A DNA stretch of 64,000 bases. Origin: Euonymus europaeus (Eukaryota > Streptophyta > Magnoliopsida > Celastrales > Celastraceae). Below are positions 1-13,493 of the stretch, in pieces (position 1 is the stretch's first letter; each line of letters opens with the position of its first letter). The notes beneath the pieces are model-generated. The model was not told the DNA's origin. It was given only the letters and a program-made list of their open reading frames with translations, and searched no databases. A program made the translations under genes and the position numbers. The DNA is taken from the NCBI GenBank assembly GCA_963580455.1, contig OY756970.1, positions 20,150,001-20,214,000 of the forward strand, given 5' to 3'.

Positions 1-304
1 CACTGTTTTTTAAGTATTGGAATTTGGTACACAAGCCGATAAAACCACCATTTAACATTACCACTAGTTTGTTTTGGAGCTTTTTACCCTTTTGCTTATG
101 CCATTGAAACACTCTCATAAGCCAAATTGGTATTCCATGGAATTATTTTGGATGGGATACTTTCTCTCTTAGTACTTGTCTAACTTCTTCATCGAAGTTG
201 AAACTCATTGGCAGATACTATTTTAAGATTTTCCTGATGCTAGCTTTCTGGCTTGCCAATTACTGGTTTTGATTGTGTTTATGTTCATAATTTTATCTAT
301 ACAG

Positions 305-3300
305 AAGCTTTCTACACCAATTGCTGAGTTCTCATTGGTCTCATTTAATACACATGGACCTTCTTTTGGTATGCTTTTGTATCTCTTAATACCATTTTAT
401 ACAAATTATCTGTTAATCTTTTGTTGCATCATGATGTCAGAGCCCATTTTCATTTGATGTTCTTATGAGGAAAAAATGTGACCATGATTTACTAGTTTGG
501 GCGCTCTAGAATTCTTAAATAGTCCTCCTTTAAATTTTTAAAAATCTTAGTTTTCTTTTATGAAGCTTGCTTAGTACAACGGAGTGGGTGGACAAGAAAT
601 GTTGATACCTTCTTACAATGGCTATCAGCTCTACCCTTTAGTGGTGGTGGTTTTAATGATGCTGCAATTGCAGAGGGGCTTTCAGAAGCTCTAATGGTAT
701 GCATGTTGATGTTTTAACTCTTTTTTTTTTTAATTTAAAATCTTTTGTTCGAATATAAAGTTATTTTGCCCCCTTCATTAGTTAAATTTTTTGTTCCGGT
801 ATAAAATTTTGATGTAAACATTTAATATTTAACTGCCATATTATTCGTATTGCTATGGTTTTCTTCAGGATTCCCTTGATTTTTTTTTACACACCATGCT
901 ATGGTGTCCGTTACTGTTTCCTTCACCAACACTTGTGCTCAATTTCAACTTCTGTAGATGTTCCCTATTCCTCCAAGTGGAAATCAAGCTCAACAAACCA
1001 TAGGATGTCAAGGGCATTGCATTCTTGTTGCTGCAAGTAACCCTTACCCCTTGCCAACACCAGTTTATAGGCCGCAATTACAAAATTTGAAACAGGGTGA
1101 GAATATCGAAGCACAAACAGAAAGTCGTTTATCTGATGCTGAGACACTTGCTAAATCATTTGCCCAAGTAACTTTTTCCTTCCGATTTACTGATGTTGGC
1201 TCACTATTTTAATGGGGCTATTCTTCATGAGCTGATTGTCCTGTGCTTTTTGATGCAGTGCTCTGTGTCACTTTCTGTCATCTGCCCGAGACAGCTTACC
1301 AAACTTAGAGAAATATACAATGCTGTAAGGAAGATAATTTTTCATTTATTTTAGTTTTCTTTTTGTTATCTTGTACTGACCTTTCCAAAGGTGTCTCTCT
1401 CATAAAGCACTCTGCTGGACTTTAATATCTGTTGAAGGGACTAAAAAACACTGGCTATATCATATTTCCCTTTTAAGATGTATAGATACGTGGGGAGAAA
1501 AATGAAAGAAAGAGTAGGGAAATTGCACAATTGTACCTTAAAATCTCTTATTACTTGGTATGCATGAGTTTGCTCTCATCCCTAAAGGAACTAGTGGATT
1601 TTTTTTTCCTGACAATATATATATATTTTGACCATATTGATTTGTTGATGTAGGGAAGGTGCAACCAACACACTCCAGATCCACCAGTTGACAGTGCTAA
1701 AAATCCTCATTTTCTAGTTCTAATTTCGGAGAATTTCATGGAGGCCCGTGTTGCCTTAAGTCGTCCTGGAGTAACAAATTTGGCTTCTAACCAAAGTCCC
1801 TTGAAGATGGATATAGCTTCTGTTAATTCAGTGACAGGAGCACTGCCAACTTCAACTCCATCAGGTTCTTAATGCATTTTTTTTCGAATGGAAACTTTTT
1901 AAAGGAACCCAAGATGTGTAAGCTAGTACATTATGAATAGTACAGAGTAATAGCCTCAAACAAATTGTGGCAAGAGCCGGTGCATCAAAGTTTCAAGTAC
2001 TTAAAACAGACGTAAAAAAAACCTATCTATAGAGGTCTTGGGGTGTTGTTGATGATTTTGCAGTTCTTCTCTTTTCGTATAAGTCACATCATAATAATAG
2101 GGATGAAGTAAATGCTTATTTTTAACTCATTGTTTGCTCTTACCCTGTTGCTTATCCTGGATCTTTGGATGATTTTTGATTATTGGGTGTGATTGACTAA
2201 TTTGCATGGATTTTGTGGTTCTTCTACCCTTAAATATCATAATTTGTCAACCTTCTTTGTATGGAGTAACGAAGTAATTAGTCAAGTAACGTTCTACAAT
2301 AATGCCCTATTTGTTTAAATGGTCTAAACTAGACTTTTGAGTTCTCTATTTGTTTATTAGTATGACTGGATTAGGAATGGCGATGGCATGGGAATCCATT
2401 AAACTGCTTTACAGGGCAAGCGACTGAGTCATTAGATTTGTTTGCATGGTAGGCCATTATAAAATGGGGTAAATCCATTATGGGGATGGTTTTTGGTCAT
2501 CCAACTCACCCTGTATATATATGTATATTGTAAGATTTGAGATATGCTCTTACTTTGAGTTAGAAACTTATGGAAAGAGCACCGAGGGTGTGATCACAAA
2601 GAAACAGTTACACGAAAATTAACGCTGTCGTGTAAATTATTATCATGATCATTAAGCCAAAACTTTACAGTATTAAGCCCACTATCCATCAAGATATCAA
2701 AAGAGCTCTCATTGTCCTCGAAATTTGTGGTTCATCTCCTTCCAAAATAATCAGCAACTGGCTAAAGAAATGAGCTAAAGAGCTCTTTGCTTAGTTTTGT
2801 CTTTGGTTAATTTGCTCCAAGTTGTCTGTTGTAAAGCTATATCACTTCACATAAACCCATCCGAGTCTCATCAGATTCCAAATTGTTATCCAAACTCCCC
2901 AGGTCCAGTTACAATGCAGTATGATATGACTGTCAGTCTTCATTATTTTTGCCAATCAGGCATCTGTTAGCAAGCTTGAGACCCCTCTTTTTTCAGATTG
3001 TCAGTAGTTCATATTTGCCCTTAAGCTGCTTCCCAGCTGAAGAAGACTACTTTTGGAGGTTACATTGTCTTATATGATAATATATTATTTATATATTTAT
3101 CAGTTAAAGGAATTATAAAATATAAAATCTGCCCAATCTAAACCCTATGTTTTTTAGTATATGTGTTAAAGGAATTAAAATAAAATTACTTTTCTACTAT
3201 TTCAATGTGTAAAAAAGCCTGAAGTTACCTGGGTTTTGGACATTTAATTTTCTTGAGACTTCTTGAAGACAATCGTGGTAAGGAGTTTCACCTCCAAGCC

Positions 3301-6300
3301 TCTGTGTTCTCTCTTTTTTCTCCATTGAACTTGAATTTACTTCCTGGGGTTTTGGACATTTAATTTTCTTGCGACTTCTTGAAGATAAGCATGGTAAGGA
3401 GTCTCACCTTCAAGCCTCTGTGTTCTCTCTTTTTTTCTCCATTGAACTCGAATTTACGTCCTTGGTCCAACAACCTAGAATCTTTTCCCTGTCACTACAG
3501 AAGGTGTGTGAGTTTGTTTCAATTTTCCAAACGTGTTAGCTTTGTTGCATTTTTCTCAAATCTTAACATTTATGATCTCTATCTGATGAGGAGTCTTCGA
3601 GGGGTTTTGCTGCATGACTCATTCTGGTGTAGAAAATGATACATTGTCTCTCCATGTTCTTGAGAGTGGTTTATGAAATAGACACAGTCCTTTCATATAA
3701 GATCTAGATTGTCTCTTTAACTGATGTTGTCTGACTTGTTGCGGGGCATGTCAAGGTGGGGACAAAATTGTGTCCTCTGAAATTGGGTTGTAGATGAAAC
3801 AAATGTTTTTAGCTAGTAATGGGATATGGAGTGGGCAAGGGTGGGTTTCCCATTTAACGGGGTGGGTGTGGGAATGGACTGCACTTTTGCCCCATTGCCA
3901 TCCCTGTGCTGTGTGCTGGATTTGGTGGTAACATTGCCCTTTTGCAATTTTGAGGTGGCATCTTGCCGGGTTGTGTCTGTGGAAACTGTGCGCCTGTAAT
4001 CTTGAGTTTTTAAAACTACTTGCTTCAGAGTATCTCTCTTGTCATGGCTGTAAGGAAAATTCGACATAGATTTACTTTATAATTTGTAGTGAGGGAAATT
4101 ATCTCTCTAATTCACATCTCTATACCTTTTGGCTTATATTTTTGATTGCAACCTCTTCTAATTCAAATATGTCTATCTTTTGCGGTTTTACCTTATATTT
4201 GATTGTTGTGGACACATCAGATGTAATGCTATTATCTTCCATTAATAATCCTTTACCTAATATCCTGCTTTCTTCTTGATCCTTTTTTCTCCTTTTAATT
4301 ATCAGTGAATGGATCGGTCTTGAAGAGGCAAACAATTTCTGGTGGCAATATTACTACTGCCACTGTTAAAGTTGTAAGGGATTCTCATCCATTAGTGTTA
4401 AATAATTGGTGTCTTGCAATAAACCAGTTTGTTTCTACAGTAGTTCACTGAAATCCTTATGTATTTTTTATGGATAAATATTCTTTTAGGAGCCGAAAAC
4501 TGTCACTTCCATGGGAAGCCGGCCTACATTTCCTGAAATTCCGACAGTTGCCCACGTTTCTGTCCCAAGCTTGCAAACTCTGTCACCGTCTTCTCATGAC
4601 ATGATCACAAATGGAGAGAATGTGCAAGAAGTAAAACCTATTGTCAGTGGGATGCCACAGTCCCTCCGTCCTGTACATCCTGCTGCTGCTAATGTGAACA
4701 TTCTGAACAATCTTTCTCAAGCACGAGTGATGAACTCTGCAGCTCTAACTGGAGGCACTTCTAGTCAAACTGTTGCCATGCATATGTCAAACATGATATC
4801 CAGTGGAATGGCATCTTCGATGCCAGCTCCTCAAACTGATTTTTCTTTGGGAAAACCAGCCATCACTTCAGTAGCAGGGACAGGGGCTATTGCAGCAACT
4901 TCGCAAGTTCCACAGAACTCAGGTCTTGGTTCATTAACTTCTGCAAATTCTAATATGCCTGGAAATTCAAACCCTGGGATCTCACAGGCAATGGGAAATC
5001 TTCATGTAGGCATTAGTGTGGGACAGTCCATGCCTGGCATGAGCCAAGGAAATATTTCAGGAGGACAATTTATGCAAAGCGGTATTAGCATAAATCAGAG
5101 CATGATGGGGGGTCTTGGTCCATCAGATGTCTCTTCCGGAACTGGTATGGTGATTCGTACACCAGGAATGACTCAACAACGACAACCGGGGACCCAGCCA
5201 CTTGTTGCAAGCAACAATTCAGCAGTTAGTATGGCATTGTCTCAACAGACATCAAGTGCCTTGCCGTCTGCACAATCAAAATATATTAAAGTCTGGGAGG
5301 TAAGTCTAGCTTATATATGGCTCTCAAAATAAATTTTATTGCTGTGCACCAAGGTGGTGCCACAGCACTGACAAAAAGTCGGTTAAAAAAGGCAAAAATA
5401 GGATGCATCAATTCCAGTACATTGAAGACTCTACTTCATGATGAACAGAAGCACAATTTTAAAGTGTGAAACCATTTGTTCGAAGCCTTTCCTAGCTGAG
5501 TCTTTGAGACATCGAATATTCTCTTATTTCTTTCCACATTCACTCATTTACTTGTTCTTGTTCGCTTGAGAGGTAGTTGGCCATTTTATCACTGAATTTG
5601 GTCTAACGGTGGACCACTACATGCAGGGAAACTTGTCTGGGCAGAAGAAAGGACAGCCAGTGTTTATCACCAGTCTTGAAGTATCCTTCTCAAAGCCTGA
5701 TTTATGTTAATTCCAATGACGAGAAACCTATGAAATATTTTTGTAAATATAATCAGTCAATATTTCATCCACATTCCTATAAACAAGCTCTTCACATATT
5801 ATGTGGGGTTAAATAACTCTGTCCACTGCAGGAGTTGTTTACCTTTTTTTTTCCTTCTTTCAATCCACTTTAGCTTACATCCCCAATTATGCATGGAACC
5901 TTATGCACTATTATTTTTGTGGCAGGGCTATAGAATTTTTTCGGCTGCTGAGAAGTAAGTGTGGATATATATATTTCCCCCCCCCCCCCCTTTAAAACCG
6001 AATGTGAAATGTCAATTGGTTTTCTCCGCTATTCAGGAAATGATAAATTAAACAAAGGGAGTTTTCTCCATTCATTAAATTACTTTTGAATAAGTCTTTA
6101 GATTCCTTATGTTTCATAAACTTGTGTTAGCTGGATTTCTTCTGTTCGCGTCCAAAATTTTTTGGAATAGAAATGTGCGAATATGAATTTGGGTTGTCCA
6201 GCTAGGTGAGCTCTTTTTGTTATTCTCAGTCTTGCAGCTGACTGGCCAGAAACGATGCAGATGGTTAGGCTCATATCTCAGGCCTCCATGAATAACAAGT

Positions 6301-7503
6301 ATGTTTGCACACCAGCTGCACCCAAATATAGTCATCTTGGTTGTTATTAAGTACATTGTTTTGATGTTGTTATACTTCTGATCATTTCAATTTCACTCTT
6401 ATTTAATCCTAGGCAATATATCGAAAAGGCTGATTGTCTGGTATTTCGGGCATTGAATCAGCATGAGTTTCTTGCCCAGCTGCAAGCAAAGAATCTTGTA
6501 AGTTCCTTTAGTTATCTGTCTGCCTTTTTCAATCAATCATAAGACGGCTGATTTTCTAGTATTTCCTGGCTCGGTATTCAAAGTATTGATCTTTACATTC
6601 ACGTGCTTAAATTCACATCAAAACTCATAAATAAACCTTGTGAAATGTGAATGTAGTTAGCTCGTTTCATTATCTCTCTTGTACTTAAAAAGGGAAGTGT
6701 GGACATTTTTTTTTCAATCGCAATTACGTTCCTTAATAAGGCTTTGTACAGGTGAAATATGACTTATTAATGTTATATGGCTCTGATGCTGAACCGTCCA
6801 TCTTAATTTCTTTAGTGTGCAGTCATCCAATTACCATCACAAACGTTGCTGCTTTCTGTTTCTGATAAAGCCTCCCGCTTGATTGGAATGCTCTTTCCTG
6901 GGGTGAGATTTTCTTCTCTTAATTCTTTTGTTCAACTGACATAAGTTTTTGTACAGCTTAATAGCATCTCTTAGCTCCCCCGTCTATGAATCAGTTTTCA
7001 ACATAATATAAAAGTGATAGCATCATAGCAACATAAAAAATGAGTGTTTATTTTGAGTATTCTTGTAGAACTTAAAGACCTTTGCTGCACAAACAATATA
7101 TTGTTGTGGTGATGGATCCCTGTAATTGAAGTCTCCAGAAATTTTGTTGATTGCAAAGCTGATTTAACTCAGAATTATGCATTCCAATTAACCCGAACTC
7201 TCCATGCCGTAGGATATGGTTGTGTTTAAGCCACAGATACCCAGTCAGCTGCAACAAGTGCAACAGCAGATGCAACCACAGCAGCATCCGCATCTGCAAC
7301 AGCAACAGCTTGCTCAACTGCAGCAGCTGCCGCTCCATCAATTGCAACAACAGCAGCAGCTTCCACAACAGCAACAAATGGAAGGGACAGGAATGGGTCA
7401 ATCTCATGTTCAAGGTTCAGGACGGTCACAGTTAGTTTCCCAGGGACCAGTTTCATCACAAGGGTCACCTAATAACGGGCCTGGAAGTGGGTTTATGAGT
7501 TGA
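305..7503 (+). CDS. MED25: Mediator complex subunit 25 (MED25/PFT1), 5'-partial
   Basis: Coding exons: 305-368, 566-696, 958-1167, 1259-1324, 1654-1864, 4306-4373, 4490-5299, 5627-5680, 5926-5954, 6230-6298, 6413-6497, 6816-6902, 7213-7503; all junctions are GT-AG and keep frame, giving 724 residues. The first exon(s) lie upstream of the window. In order: most of an N-terminal von Willebrand A domain (about 1-195, with FNTHGPSF, SGGGFNDAAIAEGLSEAL and FLVLISENFMEA); a Met/Ser/Gly-rich linker (about 250-510); the ACID activator-binding domain (about 513-640, from SKYIKVWEG to MVVFKPQIP); and a Gln-rich tail ending in GSGFMS. In plants MED25 links DNA-bound activators (jasmonate, light and flowering factors) to RNA polymerase II. 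The domain order and near-complete similarity to Arabidopsis PFT1 make the call firm. The Gln tract is short and mixed with Leu, His and Pro. Intron 5 (1865-4305) is unusually long and carries LINE debris. Confidence 0.95.
2640..3060 (-). mobile_element. LINE (non-LTR) reverse-transcriptase C-terminal relic in MED25 intron 5
   Basis: Read on the - strand from about 3060 downward, the sequence gives a degenerate zf-RVT type segment: PPKVVFFSWEAA, a stop, then GQI, then (frame-shifted) LKKRGVS, a DSHIILHCNWTW block and a trailing VWITIWNLMRLGWVYVK. The order of hydrophobic Trp-containing blocks and the His-x-x-x-His/Cys pattern are those of the C-terminal region of plant L1-type LINE ORF2. Several stops and frame changes show it is dead. 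The boundaries are approximate because it is read only by similarity to the remembered family pattern. Confidence 0.6.
3231..3461. repeat. 116-bp tandem duplication in MED25 intron 5
   Basis: Two adjacent copies start with the same GGTTTTGGACATTTAATTTT sequence at about 3231 and 3347 (offset 116). They also share TCTTGAAGA, GTAAGGAGT, CAAGCCTCTGTGTTCTCTC and CTCCATTGAACT blocks. The copies differ at several single bases, so the duplication is not recent. No gene is contained. Confidence 0.85.
5977..5990. repeat. Poly-C homopolymer tract
   Basis: Fourteen consecutive C follow a TATATATATTT stretch, about 22 bases after the donor site of the MED25 exon ending at 5954. It is a likely site of length variation or sequencing error. 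It lies in an intron and does not affect the reading frame. Confidence 0.9.
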
Positions 7504-9875
7504 ATAGAACTCCCTTCAATCGTAACACAATGTACTGCTGCACAAGGAAACAAGTAATAGTCATATCAATGGTCACTGTAAGACTTATAGAACATAGAAA
7601 CTAGGGGACCCTGCAGGTTTTGTTTCTCGATTACAACTATATACTGTATAGTGTGTGTAGACACTGTTTCTCGATTACAACTATAACTCAGTAGGAATGC
7701 AAGTCATCCATGAATAAGTTGCTTAGACACCGTGCACAAGCGTGATAAGTTGTTGCTCTTCTTTCTTTCATCTATTAAATTTAATGTTTTACTATGGTCT
7801 GATTAAATTGGGTGATTCTGGTCTTTATGTAGCTGCCAAGTATAATGTGGCTGATAATCAAGAAACCCAAAAGGGACACGACTTTTTTTTCTTCATTTCG
7901 TCTAAGGAAATGCTAAGGAATCGAGTCCATGAGTTTTCCTTCAATACCATTAAGCACATGATTATACTTGAACAAATAAAGAGGTAAAACGCATACTTTA
8001 CAAATTGCAACATCCATAGCTGTTTCTTACTCTCTGCTCTTAAATGTTCCTCTTCATTTCTTCCTTTTTTCCAACTCACATATTTGAGGAGCTGAGGCTC
8101 AAACTGTTTTCACACATTTGAAGTTTTCATCTTCAGATGGAAATTTGAAGATCCTTAACCACCTTCCTGTGAGTGTTGTACAATGTCAATAACCTTCCAC
8201 ATCTCTAGCAGTAGATCTCCATCTCCTACTCCTAAGATTGGTCCATCACCAATGGTTTGGTCCAAGACTCCTAAACACCATATCCTTTCCTTACTTTAGA
8301 ACGTACAAAAACTGCAAGATAGTTCCTCAACAATCTCAAGGTCAGGAAAAATTCTCCTTAAAAGGCCAAAATCAAAACCATGTGAAAATGCCATAATTTG
8401 AAAAATCGTTTCTTGGCTCGAGTTAAATGCAAGAAACTTCAATCTATGACGTCTCATCTCTGCTCTCCTCCTCGTTAGTTGTTTGATTGGGCATAAGTAG
8501 TTTAAACTTGAAAATGTGCCTTCCATGAGCTTAATATTTGGAATATTGATGCGTTATCCAACTCATTATTCAACATTTTTTTTTAACAAAAAGAAAAGGA
8601 AACAAGAAAGACTGTCTCAGGCTTCTTTTGTTCTGCTGCAGCTAGTTCTGTTCTTTTGGATTATCCTCTGTTTTCATCTTGACCTTCTTCCCCTTTCCTG
8701 TGAGCCTGATTCAAAATTACTTCACTACTCTTATATAATCTTACTTATTTAAGTGCAGGAGTTATCATTCCGGCACAGTGTTCTTGTTAACATTAACATG
8801 ACACTAATAGTGGAACTCTAATGGTAGGCATCAGCAACAGTAGGTGTGGTATATCCAATGATATTTAGATCCATAGTAACCTGTCACTGTTAATATTTCC
8901 TCAGAATTAGCATAGATAACTCAGTAGTGTCGATGTTTGTGAAAACTTGGTCATCCTATGGTTAAGATGAGGACAAGGGATGGTGATAATTTTGAATAAA
9001 TGCGGTGTAAGTATACTATTATTACTCAGAATTAACGGTAGCTCTGTGTATTCTTTGATATGCACTGCTCTATGAACAATTAAACAATAGTAGAGAGAAA
9101 AAGGAACAGTACTATAAGCTATGCTAAGGATGGCAACAATTTAGACTAATCCCGGGCCTTCTGAGCAATATCATAGCTTTGAATCAGCAAGTTCTGATGA
9201 AATTTCATCAGAACCCTAAAAATGATGATCTCAAGCAACAAATGACAATTCATTATTGTATTTAGAGTTCCAAAAGTAATTCACCTAAACCTGCATTCAA
9301 CCCGCTTTCATTCCTGCACGCAAGCAGAAAGAATAAAGCAGTGTTAATGTTAAGAGCTTTGATGAAATGAGCACAGTAACAAACGATTTCTTTTCTTTTC
9401 TTTTTTACTTTCTGAAAAAGCATACGCTATCATCCATTAATTCTTGCATTATGTAATTGATAGGAAAACTAAACTCAAAAGTAGCACCATCTTCTACATT
9501 TTGTTCAGGTATCGTGTGCTCTCTTAAACCTATTCAATGACATGCCTGTTTTCTTGGCACCTATCTAAAACCCACCTGTCGTGGGTCTGAATGAATGAAA
9601 GGCAGTGATGCCAGAGGCTCCGAGGGGAAGAAAAATTAAAGTAATAGCCATGCCAATGTAAGTCGGTTAAAGAAAAAAGGGCACAGCCTATTAGGATAGT
9701 CAATAAGTGACTTAACAGGTATATCATATGACAACCTAGTTCAAATCCTCAAACTACTAGGCTCTTCCTCACAAACAAAACATCAGTTTATTTTAAAATA
9801 TACTTAAAATATCATTATATATATCATGCAAAGTATATCAGAGAAAATTACTAACCATTAATAAGATGTTGGACA
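7504..9875. other. 3' region of MED25 and convergent spacer
   Basis: The MED25 stop codon is at 7501-7503. The following bases probably hold its 3' UTR: the GTTTCTCGATTACAACTATA block is repeated at 7622 and 7666, and AATAAA-like signals occur near 7975. The rest is AT-rich spacer and the 3' side of the convergent GDT1-like gene. No further protein family was recognised, and the open frames here are short and without similarity that I know. Confidence 0.6.
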
Positions 9876-12800
9876 CTAAGACTCCACTGTTGAAAGAAAG
9901 GACTGCATCCCAAAAACAAGGAAAAGAACACCACCCGATAGTGCAACCTGCGTTGAACCTTTAGCATTACAAACTGTTTAACAAAGTAAAATCATACGCT
10001 AAATCTCTATTCCAACAAGAAAAATATTTGAATTTAATTGTATATTACTAATTTCTCCGATATTTGAGATGCCAAGCTCTTTCCTCCAAGGACAGCAGCA
10101 GTGGTACACAATGCCTGTCCCCTGAGAGAGAGAAAAAAGAACAATAGGCAACAATAAGTATGTAGATGATGATATGAATGCAATTGCAGTACCCTAAACT
10201 TCTAGAAAGAAAAAGAGAACACAGAGATCTTTAAATAGAACTTACAGAACTCCACCGAGAACCACTCCAAATGGATTCTCGTCTGAGGCTAAACCAATGG
10301 TAGCGAGCTGAAATGGAAATCATCAGTGGAAAGCACCAAGGGAGAAATACCATTGCAATGATAAATGCACAGAGGCAAGCAATGCCATGGTGATGCTTAC
10401 CTGGCTCTTGTCACCCCACTCACCAAAGAAAGTGATGGAAAATGCCTACAAAAATCACATGATGAAATTGGTTTCAGAAACATCACATTGCAGAAGTGTG
10501 ATGATTCATATTTTAAATAAATTACAACCTTCAAAAATATGGGAGAGACGAACTGTGAGAGAAACGGCCGCCCCTTCTTTTTCGAATCATCGTCAGCCTG
10601 AGAATTCAAAACTATAGGTTAAAAAATATTTAAATCAGTTGCTCAAACAATTCATTCAATGGTTGAGACGGGATTATCATGTGGCTTGCTCTCTAGTCAA
10701 GATATGAGCATCCTGCATATGTAGAATTTTGCTGACATTATGATGTTATCACTGCCCGCTCTCCCAAGTCCCAATTTCTTTTACCCTACATCATGGAAGA
10801 AGATGAGGCTGGCTTTAGCAGGATAACCCTCACCTCTCCAAGAATTATTTTTTGTTTAGCCAACATAAGTTCCTGCAAATCATAATTTTTTTGGGTCTTT
10901 GGGTCCGACAAACAAACTAATTGGACTTTGTGTCATTTAACTTCACAATAAATAGAGGACCTTTTGGCAATGCGGAATCTAAAGCAGAGATCACATACAC
11001 TAGATATATGTAACTTTAAGGTAAAAAAGTGGGTATTGTTACTCTTCATGAAACTGAAGTACGACTTCAATACCTTGATGCCACCTTTTGCTGTTCCCGT
11101 ATTAGTTTTCCAGTCAGCATCCTGGTCATACAAGACAGTTCAAATAAAGTCTTCCCTTTTTTGTAATACTAAAAGTCTCACACAACTAACCAATTTTGCT
11201 TCAACTTGAGCCAACTCTTCCGCCTCCCTGTCAAATTTAACAAAATGAGATTCCATTAATCCAAAACATGAATTGGAATATGAGATTTAGCAAAAAGGAA
11301 ATTGTTAAGAGCAAATCATTACCCATCACCCCTGAATGCATCCCACAGCGACCACAAACCAAAACCAAAAAACAACAACGTTGTTATGTGATGGGTCCAT
11401 TTACGAGCAATCTGGATAGTTTAGCATCAGTAGCAAGAGTAAATGAAAATTAATACCATATACTGAGAGCTTGCACTTATATTAAAATCAAGCACTCATA
11501 TTCTTCAGACTTCAGAGGGCTCTATATTGTACCATAATCACATTGATGCAGAAACTGACACATTCTCAGCAGGGGAAACATGTGGATGGTATTAGCATTA
11601 AATTACAAAATAACAGTTGAGGCCCATATTTTCCTTTCAATTTTTTATGAGTCTTAAGAACAATGCCTGAATCTTCCACGTCAGTGATCCCAAATTCAGT
11701 CAAGTCAAGACAGAACTGCCACTAAAGATTTCTTATGATCCATCAAAAAGAAAAATATGCAATATCAATTTCAGTAAGATGCATTATAAGGAGATATTTT
11801 GTTCCTTTGGAGATCAGGATCCTAGTTCTGCCACGTATATCTCATTACATAAATTTATGTTACTGAATCCAAAATCTTGGATCGGTTAGCTCAAACAGCA
11901 TTGTGATATGAGTGGGATCCTGAATATCATGCCATATCAGTTTCAGTTTATAGGAATAAACTAGCGTATGGAAAAGAAAACTCAAGAAGAACTTGAGATC
12001 AACACCAGTGCCCTAGATCTGCTCTATTAAATTTTGTCAGAAGATGATTTAGTATTTCATATAGTGGAGATGGAGTCCATCAGAATTATCATTGGGCTTG
12101 CCTCTCCTCTAAGCATCTACAAAGAAGGAAAAGAAATAAGGATTTCCGGGTCGCAAATGAAGCACATACAAGATTTGGAGCAGCCCAACCAACAAGAGCA
12201 GAAAGAATCGTCATCACCTAGAAAAAAGCAAAAACTTCTTGTAAGTATACAAGATAAATCATTTAGAAAGAAGGTACACACAGGTTTGAAAATACAAAAT
12301 ATATTGAGAATGAGGAACTTACAATTAAAGCCGCTAGGCAACCTGATAAAACAAATCTCCTTGGGTGACGCATAGCCAATATCTTAAAACAACCAAGAAT
12401 ATGTCAAATAAAAAGGCACTTGGACAGTTCATCTCTAATTAGTAGCAAAATGAAATCGATATCCTGGTTTCTCTCTCACAATATAATATTAATGGGAAAT
12501 TCAGCCACACATGATTTAAGTGAAGTTAAAAATGAACAGAGGAACAAATGACACAACCATTTGCTGTATTGTGTATCAAGTTTAAGCTTCTCAATCAAAT
12601 TTAGCCAATATTATTATCACAAAAGACACAATCATGCTAGGGCAAAGCTAAAAGTGCTAGGTTCAGATCATATGCCTTTGCATTCTTCTTGTTGTAATCT
12701 AATCTCAAGTTTTTTTTTTTTTGCTTCATATAGCTAATATTGATACTGCAAATATTCATCCAGCTAATATGCAATTCCAGAAACAAACCAACAAAAGTGG

Positions 12801-13181
12801 GACAAGATCCATAAAACATTTATATGCTACCCGTTGTTTTTTAAAATCAGTCATTATTATTCTTTCATCCTCTCTTTACTGCCATAATTGCTTAGTCAAA
12901 TCCAAATCACTCGCGAAACTATCCATCGGAGCAATACTTCAACGTTGAAAAAAACCAGACAGCCAAGAACACTAACCGCGGCGGCAAAAAATGTCTTGTC
13001 GCCAATTTCCGATAGCACAGTAATGGCAAGAGACTTCGTAAAACCCTTCATCAGTAAACCAAACATTAAATTATATAAAAAATACAGAAAAAAGAGAGAG
13101 AGAGCTCGAAATCAACAAAACAATTCCTTCAATCAAACGAGGTTCATATACCGAATCATTTACCTGCAACACTGAGCTCAT
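9876..13181 (-). CDS. GDT1-like (UPF0016/TMEM165) cation/proton exchanger
   Basis: Coding exons on the - strand: 13181-13164, 13045-12977, 12382-12323, 12217-12170, 11411-11323, 11227-11191, 11121-11074, 10597-10529, 10445-10401, 10307-10246, 10121-10049, 9947-9876. All have GT-AG borders and together encode 229 aa. Both signature repeats of the family are intact: E-I-G-D-K-T (residues 19-24) and E-W-G-D-K-S (155-160), each inside a hydrophobic three-helix half. A charged cytosolic loop (about 90-140) joins the halves. Family members move Mn2+ and Ca2+ against H+ across Golgi, ER or plastid membranes. This protein starts MSSVLQGFTKSLA with no transit peptide and so resembles the short Arabidopsis type (GDT1-like 4/5; PML4/PML5) rather than plastid PAM71. 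The first coding exon is only 18 bp. A further 39-bp in-frame exon candidate lies at 10834-10872 and was left out because relatives seem not to have it. Confidence 0.93.
10834..10872 (-). other. Possible alternative 39-bp exon of the GDT1-like gene
   Basis: Between exons 7 and 8 a segment preceded by TTTGCAG and followed by GTGAGG would add 13 codons (ELMLAKQKIILGE) without changing frame. It sits in the variable loop between the two transport halves. It may be a cryptic or skipped exon, and the 229-aa form without it matches the usual family length. Confidence 0.35.
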
Positions 13182-13493
13182 TTTGACTCCCTTGAAGAAC
13201 GCGATGGAAACCAAGATTTTGCAGAGATTATCAGGGACTCAGAAGGGTTGACTCTCTCGCTCTGCCCAAAGCAACAAGTCTACTGTGGTCCCTGACTCGG
13301 CCAAGCAACGGAAGGTCCCCAATAAGACCAACTGAATCGGTGAAAGACGCCAAAAAAAAAATTAGACGCGTTTAAGTTTAGCTGTGAGTGCAACTCCAGA
13401 CTCTTCAAAAAATTTAATTAAAAAAAATAAATCAAATACTCATTCGTATTATTAAAATACGAATCTCAATATAATTTTTTTAAATTTTATGTA

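Noticed and set aside
7072..7468. Long Leu- or Ala/Val-rich frames opposite the last MED25 exon
   Set aside because: They are antisense shadows of the CAG-rich Gln tract.
12034..12375. 113-codon frame on the + strand
   Set aside because: It is a shadow across GDT1-like exons 3 and 4 and their introns, and it has no similarity of its own.
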